Assembly: GCA_031310005.1 (NCBI GenBank)
Contig: CM062388.1
Coordinates: 1,116,001-1,180,000, forward strand
DNA: 64,000 nucleotides
Origin: Dactylellina haptotyla
Lineage: Eukaryota; Ascomycota; Orbiliomycetes; Orbiliales; Orbiliaceae
Direction of reading: 5' to 3'
Shown: piece by piece, positions 23,218 to 34,881 of the stretch
How positions within the stretch are numbered: position 1 is the first letter of the stretch
Layout: the number at the start of each line of letters is the position of its first letter
The notes under the pieces: generated by a model
Database searches by the model: none
Told to the model about the DNA's origin: nothing
What the model saw: only the letters and a program-made list of their open reading frames with translations
Position numbers and translations under genes: made by a program

Positions 23218-25650
23218 TGCACAAGCAACTGACGCCCGTTGTTGAAGCCGGGATGTATGGGAGTGTCGGTGCAAAATAATATGCGCCGCAATCCCGGTTT
23301 TGGTGTTGTGGCGGAATGTGTTGCGTTGTCGTTGGTCCGGCCGGCTTACATAATCCGCCGACGGTGGCGACGACACACGAATCGATCCGGGGAAGTAGGC
23401 TGTTAGACGGTACTTGCTAGATGTATATATATAGAAAGTACAGACACAGCTGCTTTCTACGGCATGTCACAGAGTCCCAAACTTCCAGAGAAAGAAACCC
23501 GGTTGAGGGGTGCGGTGGGCTAAATTTGGGCCGCATTCTTAAGATCATCGCCATCCCGTCGAATTGCACCTTTTGCTCTGAGAGACAGAAGAGAGCGAGC
23601 TTGGGATGACGGCTGCGGACAGAGAAGCACGGTGATACGGGGCGACCGGGATCCCGCTTTGGATGATATGCAGCATGCAATGTTCGTCAATTAATGCCAA
23701 TTAATGCCTGGGGTCCTGCCTGGAATGCAGTGCAAGGCACCTGATTGACCGTGGGAGGGATGGGAGGGGAGGTAATATCAAATCACTTTCCGGCCAGGTA
23801 TTGGTTTTATTGTGACGGTAGATGGGGTGTCCCGCGGCATGCAGACGACACCCTTCGATGACAACGGACTTAGCAGACGATAAGTGAAGACCGGACGGGA
23901 CAGGACATGATAACATAATAGCAGCATGTTTTATATTCGCAATCGAAGGCTAGCCTCTGCATCTGGAGAGCACTCGAGTGTGGTCGCGAGCTTTTTAAAT
24001 TTGCCGCCGCAACGCCACCAGCCACCAATGATCCAGAGCTGAACATGGAACTCCAACCAGCACCAGCAGCTAGTTCTGGACGCATGGTTGTTTCGTCGGT
24101 TGGATCTCGATCTCGAATTAATTGTGTCCGTTCCAAGTTTTTGTTTAATGTCGGCTTTCGCCTTTGTACTTGTGTAGCCTAGAGCTTGCTCAAACCTCAA
24201 ACTTCTCCCTTCCGCCTGCAAATTCGGATATTCGCGTTTGAAGGGAAATGCGAAAAAAAAAAAAAAAAAGTATATGTGAAACGGGAGGATATGGCTGACT
24301 GCATCCGATGGATTCGACGTATTATGAGCCCGTATAAAAATGCCTCGGCCGACTGACTGCCATGCCATGCGTCCGTCTCACACACACGCGAGAGATGGGG
24401 CCCTTCTCGAGCTAGCTTTAGAAATTTCGTCGAGAGCAGGAACGAAAGAGAGAGAGAGGGAAAAGTACGATTATGATATGATATGGGGCAGGGGGGCTCA
24501 CACTAACTTGCTCTCTCCAGGAAAGTAGAACGAAAGAAAGAGAAGAAAAAAAAGAATAATAGATGTAAAAAGGTCTCAGCTTGCCCATTCCCCACCACGA
24601 GGCACCTCGGGCAAGGGGGGCATGGATGGATGGATACAATGTGCTAATGTTAGCTTGCATGCACCGTCCGTCCGCTTAAAGAGCCGGCCATCCCAATCCA
24701 TTTTCGGGCGCGAATTCGAGTGCGCGGTCCGGCTTTTGAAGGAGAGCAGCGTGCTAGCATTTGCTTAGAGCATTACAATATCGAAATTCACAGAGGTGAA
24801 AAAGTAAAAAAGTAAAAAAAAAAACGAAAAAAAGTGGGTGTGGGCGATGGGGGCGAGCTATGTCCCAGAAGGTGCACAGTTCCGTGCTGGCTCGAGCCGG
24901 AGGTCTTTTGGATGCTCTCAGGCTGTGGGCTGGCTGCAGCGATGGCTCGGGTTTCTGGAACATTATCGCATGCAGACGAGTAAGGTACATACATACGGTT
25001 CCAATACATGATATAGCGGAGGGGATCACGACCAGGGAAAGCAGGGAACGAGCTAGCTTTTAGTGTCGGTCCGTCTGTGGTAGAATAGCAGTGTCCGTCG
25101 AGGGGTTACCGTATAATAAAATAATATAATCTTGTAGCGTGAAATGCCTTTCCTTCCCCATTCATCACCACTCGCTCGCTCTCTTCCCTTCTGCATCCTC
25201 CTCTTCGTTCTTCTTCCTCCATCTTATCACCCGTCCACCCGTCCATCGGCCGGCTCTCCTGCCCCTGGAGCCATCCTGTAAATAGCCTGTCGTAGCGGTC
25301 TCACCTCTAATCGATACTCGCTATCCGATCCGTATTCTTTTTTTATCCTTTCTCCCTCAACAGCCTCTCCGGGCCCTCTGCGGCTCTCGCAACTTTTATA
25401 ATCGAGATCGGCTGATTATTCGTGGGTGCCCCATCCCGTCCGGACTGACCTTTTTACCGCCCAAACCAATCCCATCCGTATCTCCCCTCCCTTCCTTTCT
25501 CCATCTCAACTTTTGACGAGCCAGCCGCCCGAACCCAGCTGCTGCTGCTGCTGCTCAAACTGCTCGCTGCCCAACCCGCAAACCTCACCACCACCACCAC
25601 CACATCCACCATATCCTTCTTCCCTCTCCCTCTTCCCACCGCAGTACTAA
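23218..25650. other. Long intergenic region upstream of KDM5
   Basis: About 2.4 kb with no supportable gene. It must include the PPX1 promoter on the left. It has several A-runs (24254-24269; 24812-24834) and a pyrimidine-rich stretch from about 25140 that probably belongs to the promoter/leader of the KDM5 gene. Confidence 0.5.
25537..25555. repeat. (GCT)n microsatellite
   Basis: Six GCT units in a row in the presumed KDM5 leader, close to a CAC run at about 25586-25603. Confidence 0.7.
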
Positions 25651-25695
25651 CCACAACCACCACATCCACAACCACCACATCCACAACCACCACCA
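25651..25695. repeat. 15-bp tandem repeat, about three copies
   Basis: The unit CCACAACCACCACAT occurs twice perfectly and a third time with a changed end, in the presumed 5' leader of the KDM5 gene. Confidence 0.75.
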
Positions 25696-26024
25696 CACGC
25701 CTCATGCTAACACCCGGGGTCCGCACAACAGCATCTTCCCGTCGTTTCTCACAATCTCCTCACGTCTTGCCGTTTGAGATTCCCATTCGATCGTCTCTGT
25801 TCCTCCCTTCGACCTATTCTGTCGATTTCAATGTCTTGCTTCTCAGCATAATAAACTCGGCAATTTTTAAAAGCACGAGCCAAACCCAAGAAATTTTTTT
25901 TTGAAAAAATTTAGGGCAAGGAAACTCTGGACACTCCCCGAATCTTCCCGACAAACCCTCGCCGCCTTCCCCATCTCACTTCTGGCAATTGGGCCACGAC
26001 CAACGACTCCACGACCTTCGAACG

Positions 26025-29000
26025 ATGGCGGGTGCCTCGAGTAACGGTGCTGCTACCGCTCAAGGTACCCCAAAGTCGACGCCCAGTGGGTCTCGCAAAT
26101 CGCCCTCCCAGGGTCAACAACAAACCCCCCAACAAGCCGGCACGCCGACGACACGAATGAAAGGCGGTGGAGGCACGGTGAATGGTACCATGATCCCTCC
26201 GAATCAGGGCGTGCCTCTGAGCACCAGGAGAGCGGCAGGCCTCGACATGAGCTCGGTAGAACATCGCCAGATCCCGTCCGTCAAAGAGCAACCGAAAAAG
26301 AACCGACCTCACGGCATCGCGGAGGCACCGACCTACCGACCCACAGAAGAGGAATTCAAAGACCCCTTCAAGTATATTCAAAGCCTCGCGGACGAAGGAC
26401 GGAAATACGGCATCATAAAGATTATTCCACCCGACACGTGGAATCCGCCATTCTGCATTGACACCGAGGTACGCTCTTTTCTCCGTTCTTCGTTTTCAAC
26501 CGCCTCGCGCGCATTGAACCATTTTCTCTTACTAACTCCAATTTTAGCGATTCCATTTCAAAACCCGCAGGCAAGAACTCAATAGTGTTGAAGGAGGTGC
26601 GCACTGTTCACTCCCCCCTTCGTGTTACAGATCTGTCCACCATGCCCGGCGGCAAACAAGCAAGCAAGCTAACATGCTACAACTCGTAACTTAGGCACCC
26701 GGGCGAATCTAAATTACCTCGACCAACTCAACAAGTTTCATTCCCAGCATGGCATGACCCTCAATCGATACCCGAGCGTCGATAAACGGCCTCTGGACCT
26801 CTACCGGTTAAAGAAAGCTGTCGACATCCGAGGCGGTTTTGATAAGGTGTGTAAGGGCAAGAAATGGGCTGAAATTGGGCGCGACTTGGGATACAGCGGC
26901 AAGATAATGTCGTCGTTGTCGACCTCCCTCAAGAACTCTTACCAAAAGTACTTGCATCCGTATGAGGAATATGTCAAGACCGCTAAGCCTGGCGTACAAC
27001 AATTGTTGGAAGCCGAGTACGGCGGGCCTCTGACCCCCTCCCCCGCTGGTAGTCCCGCGGGTAAGATGGGTAAATCGGCGTTAAAATCGCCTGGAGGTGT
27101 TCAAGAATCCCCATTGTCGCGACCGGTCTTCGCTGCCAACAGCTCGGGTATGCGAGAGAAACCTGTCGACTCCGACAATGACTCGCCTATGCCGGATGCA
27201 GCACCTGTTGACAATGCCGGGGAGACAAGTACCCCTGCTCCTGCTGGTGGGTTTACCGCAGTTAACAACGGTAGTGGTGGTGCTTTCACGGCGGTGAACG
27301 GCGGTGGTTTCACCGCAGTAAATTCAGCCGTGAAGAAGGAGAGTGATGCCACACCGACCCCAGCGCCCGCTGAGACCCCACGACCATCTAGCAGAGGGTC
27401 GAAACGCCATCTTAGCGAGAACAGTGACACTCCACCTAAAGATCCTAACGGAGCCGACGAGAAGGAGAATGGCGAACGCCGCAGTAAGCGACTCAAGAAA
27501 GGTATCAATTTATCCGCGGTATCAAGTTAAACATTCTAATATTAATGCTTTTTACCCCATCTAGCTCCTACTGTCGCTGGTTCCAATATGATTTTCCACC
27601 GTCCTGCCACCCCAAGACCAGATCGACCCAATAAAACCAAGCCTGGGGAGGTAAGCTGCAATATTCCTCATTGACAAAATCTCTGACAAGTCGCTGATTG
27701 TCCTTTAGAAATGTGAGAAATGCGGTCGTGGTGATGATGCTACTTCGCTACTGCTCTGTGATGGGTGCGACCATGGCTACCATACCTACTGCTTGGACCC
27801 ACCGGTTAAAACAATCCCGGACAGAGACTGGTATTGTAATAGGTGCCTGGTGGGAACTGGCGAATTTGGTTTTGAAGACGGCCCAGTCTACTCTCTGAAG
27901 CAATTCCAGGAGAAGGCCAATAACTTCAAGGAAAACTACTTTGCATCAAAGATGTCTTTCGATCCGATCCTTAATTCTAAGAGACAAGTTTCTGAAGATG
28001 ATGTCGAACGCGAGTTCTGGCGTCTCGTCGAAAGCTTGCACGAAACTGTGGAGGTCGAATACGGCGCCGATATCCACTCCACAACACATGGCAGCGGTTT
28101 CCCAGTCATTGAAAAAGACCCTCTTAACAAGTACTCACATGACCCCTGGAATCTCAACATCCTCCCTTTGCATAATGAATCCTTGTTCCGACACATCAAG
28201 TCAGATGTCTCTGGCATGACAGTTCCATGGCTATACGTTGGCATGTGTTTCTCGACATTCTGCTGGCACAACGAAGATCATTACACGTATTCAGCGAATT
28301 ATCAACACTTCGGCGCTACGAAGACGTGGTACGGTATTCCTTGCTCAGACGCTTTGAAGTTCGAAAATGCGATGAAGGAGGCGGTACCGGAACTATTTGA
28401 GCAGCAACCGGACTTGCTTTTCCAATTGGTGACACTACTCACCCCGAGTGCGTTGACAAAGGCTGGAGTCAAAGTTTACGCCATTGACCAGCGCGCCGGC
28501 CAATTTGTCATTACATTTCCTCAAGCTTATCATGCCGGGTTCAACCATGGAGTGAGTTAGATTTCAGCCTACCATACACCATCGCAATGCTAACCTTGTA
28601 TACTAGTTCAACTTTAATGAGGCTGTAAACTTTGCGCCTCCCGACTGGGAACCCTATGGTCGAGCTGGTGTTGAACGCTACCATGAATTCAGGAAACAGC
28701 CTGTTTTCTCGCATGAAGAGTTGCTACTAACCGCTGCTGCCAGAGATACTACAATTAAAACAGCTCTATGGTGAGTTCTCGCGAGTAGTTGAAGCAAGAA
28801 TGATTGACTAACATATTTCAAGGCTGGCACCTGCACTAGAAAAAATCCGAGACGCCGAGCTCGACAGTCGTAGCAGTATACGTGAGATGGTCCCCGGCAT
28901 CACAGAACAAGTCGTTGAAGGTGATCTTGTGGAGGAACAATACCAATGTATAGTATGCAAATCGTATTGTTATCTATCCCAGGTCATCTGCGATTGTACG

Positions 29001-31511
29001 ACCAACGTCGGATGCATCGAGCACTACCAAGACATCTGCGACTGCTCGTCGAACAAGCTAATCCTCCGCCTAAAACACACGGACGAGGTACTAAAGGAGC
29101 TAGTGGACAAGGTCAGAGACAAGGCAAACATGCCCAAGGCATGGACTGCAAAACTTCAAAAGTTCATGTTAGAATCCCCAAGACCCGCTTTGAAAACTTT
29201 GCGATCTCTTCTAGCTGAAGGGGAGAAGATTCCCGCCACCATTCCTGAGCTGCCTGCCCTTAAGTCTTTCGTGGAACGCGCAAATGAATGGGTCGAAGAA
29301 GCGACAAATTATATTTCACGAAAGCAGCAGAATCGCAGGAAGAATGAGAAAGTCTGGAGAAAAGGCAATGCTAAGGCTGCGGAGCTAGAAGAACGTGATA
29401 AAGAGCTCAGAAAGGTTGATAACATTGTGCGACTATTACAGGAGGCCGACCAGCTATCCTTCGAGGCTCCTGAGATCGAACAGCTCCGCGAGCGAGCCGA
29501 AGCCATCAGCGATTTCCAGCAGAAAGCACGGTATGCGCTTGCGGATGCTCAACCCGGCGGAGGTATGACGATCGAACAGTACGAGGAGTTGGTGGAGGCT
29601 GGGCGGTCGTTTAACGTCGATTTGGTGGAAACAGAACAATTAGACAAAGTTATCCAGCAGTTTCGGTGGATCAAGGAAATCAATGATATGAAGTATACGG
29701 GAAAGGTGGTAACATTGCAGGAGTGTCAGACTCTTATCGATCAGGGGTATGAGCTTGGCATGAAAACCGGAGAAAATGAGCTCCTGGGGTGGTTAGAGTC
29801 GGAGAGGAGTGCAGGTCAGCTTTGGTCCAGCAAGGCGAGAGATGTTATGTCACAGGAGCCAATTCATTACGCACAGCTCGATTCTCTGTCTCGCATGGCA
29901 CAGCTTCATCCTTATGAACAGGAAATTCTCGACCAAGTCGATCAGATCTTGAACAAGCAGAGGGAAGCACAACGCCAGGTCCAAAATTTAGTGGAAAAAG
30001 CCAAGTCGGATCAAATCCACCAACGACCACACTATAAAGACGCCAGGGATGTGATGGATTCCCTTACCGCAGGGCAAGTGAAACCGTCTGGAACGATCGA
30101 CCTCGAGAAAGAACTCAAAAGACACGAAGATTGGATGAGGCGGGGAAAGAAGTTGTTTGGAAAAGCCAATGCGCCTCTCCATATCTTGCTCAGCCATATG
30201 ATGTATGTCGAAGGGCGCAACAATGCATGCTTCGCACTCGAGGACCGACCGAGGACACCTGTCGAACCGTCATCTCGAGAGCAAAGTCCAGATCCCAACG
30301 CCACGGGCCCATCGCCAATCGGCCCTTCCACGGCGGGCGGCGACTCATCGTCCAAGTCTGGTAGGTTTCGAGAGATATTTTGCATCTGTCGCCAGCCTGA
30401 GGCGGGTATGATGATCGAGTGCGAGATTTGCCACGAGTGGTATCATGGCAAGTGCCTGAAGATCGCTCGTGGGAAAGTCAAGGAGGAGGACAAATATACG
30501 TGCCCGATATGCGATCACCGGGTTAAAATCCCGAGGGACGCTGCGCGGCCGAAACTCGAAGACCTCCAGCACTGGGAGGCCGAAATCGTCGATTTGCCAT
30601 TCCAACCTGAAGAACAGGCGTGTCTTGCTCGCATTATCGGAGTTGCGTCAAAATTCAGAGACCACCTACACCCCTTCTGTCAAAATGCTTTCGGCTTGAC
30701 AAGCGCGGAAGTTCCAACGATGAGATTCTACCTACGGAAGATCGAGGGTTCAGAGGTTCTTCTCGCTCAAGAACACAACTTCCTTCGTGCTGAATTGCAC
30801 CGATGGATGCCAGTTGCCCCTGAGCCGCCCCCGATACTATCCGCCTCTCTTTCGACTCGGAAGCCACGACCGACAAAGCAACAAAAGCTCATGATGTCTC
30901 TGGGGATAGAAAACCCAGATGACCTCCCGGTCCAGCTTCGAACTAAAGCTCATCAATTCAAGAAGGCAAAGGAAATCCCTACGCAGAAAACCCCGACGAA
31001 TATTAAGCCTGCACCTCGACATGGATCACCGGGATCTTCAACATCGCCTGCTACTATTCACCATCCGCAGTTCGATTATGGTGCTGGTTATGATATGAGC
31101 GAGCGCGAGTCGCCACCGTACGTTTCGTCCATCCACGAAGGAAACATGGAACCAGGATCTGCGCTTAGAGGCCGCAATCTCGACACGGTCCTATTCAACT
31201 CCACACCCCCACCGGTTCCCTTCATTCCCGGTGGGCTCCATCGAGAGCGGGAGCGAGTTCCTTCAACTGCTGAACAGATCCAAGAGATGAGCGCAATGTT
31301 TGAATTCGACGCTGCATCTGCAAACCAGGAGTCAGGTGACGTTCTCATGAAGGATATCTCCGGAGCGATGGAGCGATCGGAGGAAGCTGAACGCGCCGCC
31401 CTTGCTCAACAGGCGGCGAATGAGGCGCTCACGTTACAGCAATTCTCGACTTTGGATGACGAGGGCGAAGAAGGCGATGCTGCTGCTACTAACGGTGCAG
31501 GGAAGGCATAG
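26025..31511 (+). CDS. KDM5: KDM5/JARID1-type histone H3K4 demethylase
   Basis: Fe(II)/2-oxoglutarate demethylase of H3K4me3/me2, nuclear. Seven exons: 26025-26468, 26548-26596, 26695-27501, 27565-27650, 27709-28551, 28607-28770 and 28823-31511; 1693 aa. Domains in order: JmjN (about 105-165, PTEEEFKDPFKYI); ARID (about 165-265, FHSQHGMTLNRYPSVDKRPL); PHD1 (463-512, CDGCDHGYHTYCLDPP); JmjC (about 600-770) with Fe ligands His649, Glu651 and His737 intact; C5HC2 zinc finger (about 838-885); PLU-1-like helical region; PHD2 (about 1316-1366, CICRQPEAGMMIECEICHEW). The order JmjN-ARID-PHD-JmjC-C5HC2-PLU1-PHD identifies KDM5. The linker before PHD1 has three (G)FTAVN repeats. The first in-frame ATG is at 26025. 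The second intron has a less common GTGCGC donor. Confidence 0.96.
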
Positions 31512-32383
31512 TTTTACTTCTCACCACCCTCAAGTACGCGCTCTTCCCCTCCTTTCCTAACGGAAGATGGTCCCGATTTCTTTTTTTAAGTAAATATATA
31601 CGACCTTTTATGCGCCCACGAAGTTTTTCTTTTTCTCTCTCTGCTACACGCATCCCTACAAAAATCATATTCCACTGTATTTACGACAGGGTTCTTATTT
31701 TTTTGGACCGGGTTATCCCTAGATTCGGGGTATGGCGTCCTATCTGGGGATCTTCAAATCTCTCTTCGTGTTTCCTTGACCTAAAAATTCCACTTATAAT
31801 ATGTTTTCTTTGTATCATTTATTGCAGATACAATACCAAGGGAAAACCTGTTTTTAACTCTTTCCTACCTACCTATCTACTTCTTTTTCGTCATTCTTGA
31901 CGTTTGGCATCGTACACCTTTTCTGTTTCATCTGCTCCCGTCCGTCTTATTTCTCATCTCCTCTTCTTCCTTTCTTCTTATGATACCACTCGCCTCTATG
32001 GTCTTGATGTTGCGTTTTTATTTTATTTTGATTCTTGAAGGGTGGGTGTATGTTGCTTTTTATATTTCATCAAAAAGCAAATTTGGGTCGACGCCTCTTT
32101 TGGTGAACATCCCGCTTTTCATCTTATTTTTTCAGTTTTCGACTAAAAGAAAACTCTTGCTGATGCTGCTTAGTACTGGGGTGCGGTGTTTCTATCTTGT
32201 GATTGTTGATCAGGAGGCGGTTTTTGGTTGTTTTTTGTTACACATAACCCTACTATACTTATAATTCAAAGACACGCGGTGATGTGGTTTTCTCAACTGC
32301 GAATATTCGAACACTATATATATATATGCTTTGAATATCAATGACTCTTCTGCCATTCCTTCCCGACTTGATGTACATCGTAT
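31512..32383. other. Convergent intergenic region
   Basis: T-rich on the plus strand, holding the 3' flanks of the KDM5 and F-box genes. Short frames here are hydrophobic because of the T-richness and are not convincing genes. Confidence 0.6.
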
Positions 32384-33991
32384 TTATCTACCCAGCCAAT
32401 GAGATAATCCGCATCCTATCCCAAGGGTCCATACCCCAGAAACGAAGTTTCCATACGAGTATACCTCCCTCCATAGTTTTTTATCATTTGGGTAGCTCTT
32501 CAACAGCCCGCCGCACAGTGTTCCATATCTGAATACGCATGTGTCCGATCGCGACGAAGGCGAGGAGGTTCCTTCATTACTACTACTCCAATTGCCAACA
32601 ATCCTCACAGAAAAATAGCAGTCCTGTGTTAGCACATTCGTGCAGAAATCGAATTCGAAAACTTTAAGACTAGCAGCGCCGGTTTTCCGAATCGTATCCA
32701 ACGTCGACAAGACAGATTCTCTACTTATCGGGGAGGTTAGAGTCTTCAATCCTTTGCAGACCAACTCTTCGAGTTGGCCGTTATACATTACTAGGAAATC
32801 GGTCAAGTCCTTCATTCCAACCTCGCAGTCCGGAATCTCCAGCCGCCGGAGATTAGGGAATCGGAATCCGACAGGTGTTTTCAGCGCTGGTGGGAATGTG
32901 GGACCGTGGTTTGCCGTATGGGATTCCCCCGCGCCCTTGGTGCCCCCGGTCGATCTATTCCGCAAGGCCAGGTCCTCCACATTGGTGATTGCTGCTAGGA
33001 ATAATGGTGATACCAGCATGGGACTCATCTCGGCAGTTTGTACTTCCATTTTTTTGAGATTTAGGAACGTGTGTTCGAAATCGGGTTTATAATGGCCGAC
33101 GAAGGATTGATCGCCCCTCGGCCAGCGGAGTAATCGCGGTTCGAAAGTCGACAGCGTGACGTTCGACCGTGTCCATCTCTGCGAATAATCGCTGGTTATT
33201 TCCGATATCTGCCTGTGCGACTTCGCTATGCACGCTATGATGTTTGGGTAGGCATCATCCAGGGTAATCGGCGGGTACGTGGTTTGGAACCAGTCCGTCC
33301 AGGGTAACCATTTGACATCGGGATAATCGGCGAGGAAGCGCCGAATGTGGGGGTTATACTTCTGCCAGTTTCTCGTCAGCACTGCGGGATGTTCTTCAAA
33401 GCAGAATCTATCGTAGAAATGTATGCTCGTGAGATTGTGTAGCAGCCGGAGTACAGATATTATCTGGTCGAAAAAGTCCGCAGTACGGAGTGGGGCGTTG
33501 AAGTGTGGTGCGTAGCGGGCGCTGAGGTCCATGAATGCAGAGCGGCTGACAGCTTCAAGATCGAACCCCCAGATGGCGTATTCGATGTTTTTGCGCACAT
33601 ATTCGCGGATCCAAGTTTCTGACGCTAGGCGAGCAGATTCGAACTTGCGGTTGAGAGAGTTGACTATTTCTTGCATGTCACTCCATTTCTTGCGAACAGC
33701 AGAGAGGTCGAATATTATATGAGTGATGCGAGTGCCGAATGCAGGATTATTGAGGATTATCTTTTCAAGGTGGCGGAGACGGTCGGTTTCATCGTTATCA
33801 AAGAATATTCTGATAGTATTGGTGAATATCGAGGCCAACCTAGGGAGTGGAAGCTTTTGGCAGATCACGGAAGAGGTGAGGCGTAGGGCCAGGACATCGG
33901 AATTGGGGAGGTAGTCGGAGATCTCATACAAAATATCTGTGGGAAGGGTGGAGAGGGAAGCCAGAAAGGTGGATGCCATGTCATCACTCAT
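32384..33991 (-). CDS. F-box domain protein, 535 aa
   Basis: Single-exon gene. An F-box lies at the N-terminus (about residues 14-60; LSTLPTDILYEISDYLPNSD, then ALRLTSSVICQKL). This is the Skp1-binding module of SCF ubiquitin ligases. The remaining ~470 residues are leucine-rich in places, including FPNLRRLEIPDCEVGMKDLT and NGQLEELVCKGLKTLTS, as in the large lineage-specific F-box families of filamentous ascomycetes. The substrate cannot be inferred. The last ~75 residues look less conserved in character, but I see no intron or frameshift signal that would force a different end. Confidence 0.85.
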   Translation of the reverse strand: MSDDMASTFLASLSTLPTDILYEISDYLPNSDVLALRLTSSVICQKLPLPRLASIFTNTIRIFFDNDETDRLRHLEKIILNNPAFGTRITHIIFDLSAVRKKWSDMQEIVNSLNRKFESARLASETWIREYVRKNIEYAIWGFDLEAVSRSAFMDLSARYAPHFNAPLRTADFFDQIISVLRLLHNLTSIHFYDRFCFEEHPAVLTRNWQKYNPHIRRFLADYPDVKWLPWTDWFQTTYPPITLDDAYPNIIACIAKSHRQISEITSDYSQRWTRSNVTLSTFEPRLLRWPRGDQSFVGHYKPDFEHTFLNLKKMEVQTAEMSPMLVSPLFLAAITNVEDLALRNRSTGGTKGAGESHTANHGPTFPPALKTPVGFRFPNLRRLEIPDCEVGMKDLTDFLVMYNGQLEELVCKGLKTLTSPISRESVLSTLDTIRKTGAASLKVFEFDFCTNVLTQDCYFSVRIVGNWSSSNEGTSSPSSRSDTCVFRYGTLCGGLLKSYPNDKKLWREVYSYGNFVSGVWTLGIGCGLSHWLGR

Positions 33992-34596
33992 TTTCGTTAT
34001 AGATATCCAACTCCCAGCTTGAAATCAGTAGCTTGTAGAAGCTATTTTATCTATACAATACGCAAAGTTTCTATTTCAGTGTGTAATACTACTTACTAGT
34101 ACTGTGTGGTATGAGGTGGAGATGCAGTCACAGATGGTTTGACGTTACGGATTTCCAAAATTGGTTGTATGACAAGCATGGATTATGAACAGATCCCAGG
34201 CGAGGTTATAATATACCCGGCCCTTTAAACGCGATTATATTGATCGTTTAAATATTAGTCCTGGGCAGATAATAGTTTCTTAATCGAAACTAAAGCTAAT
34301 AAAAGCAGCAGATTTTGCTAGGGTAGAAGAAGCCAGCTGGTACATGTCTTGCATCCAAATTCCTCCAAATACCATCTAGTATGGTAAATATTTCAGAAAT
34401 ATCTCTCCCATAGCTTGAACTAACATCTCTAGGGCTTTGACGAATCTATTTCGTCCTTCTTCCTACTATTTGCAAATGCTCGCATATATACATAGGATTG
34501 AGCGCATGTTGAACAACACCGATTAAACTACCTCCCGCCGTCCGCAGTCACAAACCACGTACAAAGAATATTTTGAATACATATCCAGATGTAATC
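33992..34596. other. Intergenic
   Basis: AT-rich spacer with the F-box gene promoter on the left and the 3' side of the small Cys-rich gene on the right. No other gene is seen. Confidence 0.5.
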
Positions 34597-34881
34597 CTAG
34601 TCAACGCAAGGACAGCATGAACAGTCCCAATCAAATTCCCGACACTGATCGATGCAAAATCCAAAACAGGCGCATTGGCAGAAAATATATGTGACGACCC
34701 ATTTCCAACAGTTGTCAGATGTGCAGCACCCTCCACAGCAGCTCCAGCCTTTCTTTTCTTGTTCTTCCGACTCTTTTGTTTGCGGGAAAGTCGTTTGCGT
34801 TTCAATTACTGTCGGTTCGTGCTCATGTTTCTTTTCGTAGACCATCGGGGACTCGCCTGTGGGAGAGGATATGGATGTCAT
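34597..34881 (-). CDS. Small cysteine-rich protein, 94 aa
   Basis: Single exon. The N-terminal half (residues 1-45) is polar, charged and cysteine-free. The C-terminal half carries all 14 cysteines (48, 49, 52, 53, 58, 68, 70, 72, 76, 80, 87, 89, 90, 92), beginning SCCGGCC and ending CSCCPCVD, around a short hydrophobic patch WKWVVTYIF. There is no signal peptide, so a cytosolic face, a membrane-associated Cys-rich module (CYSTM- or PLAC8-like arrangement) or metal binding are all possible; none is demonstrated. The strict partition of composition argues that the frame is real even though it is short. I recognise no specific family. Confidence 0.65.
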   Translation of the reverse strand: MTSISSPTGESPMVYEKKHEHEPTVIETQTTFPQTKESEEQEKKGWSCCGGCCTSDNCWKWVVTYIFCQCACFGFCIDQCREFDWDCSCCPCVD

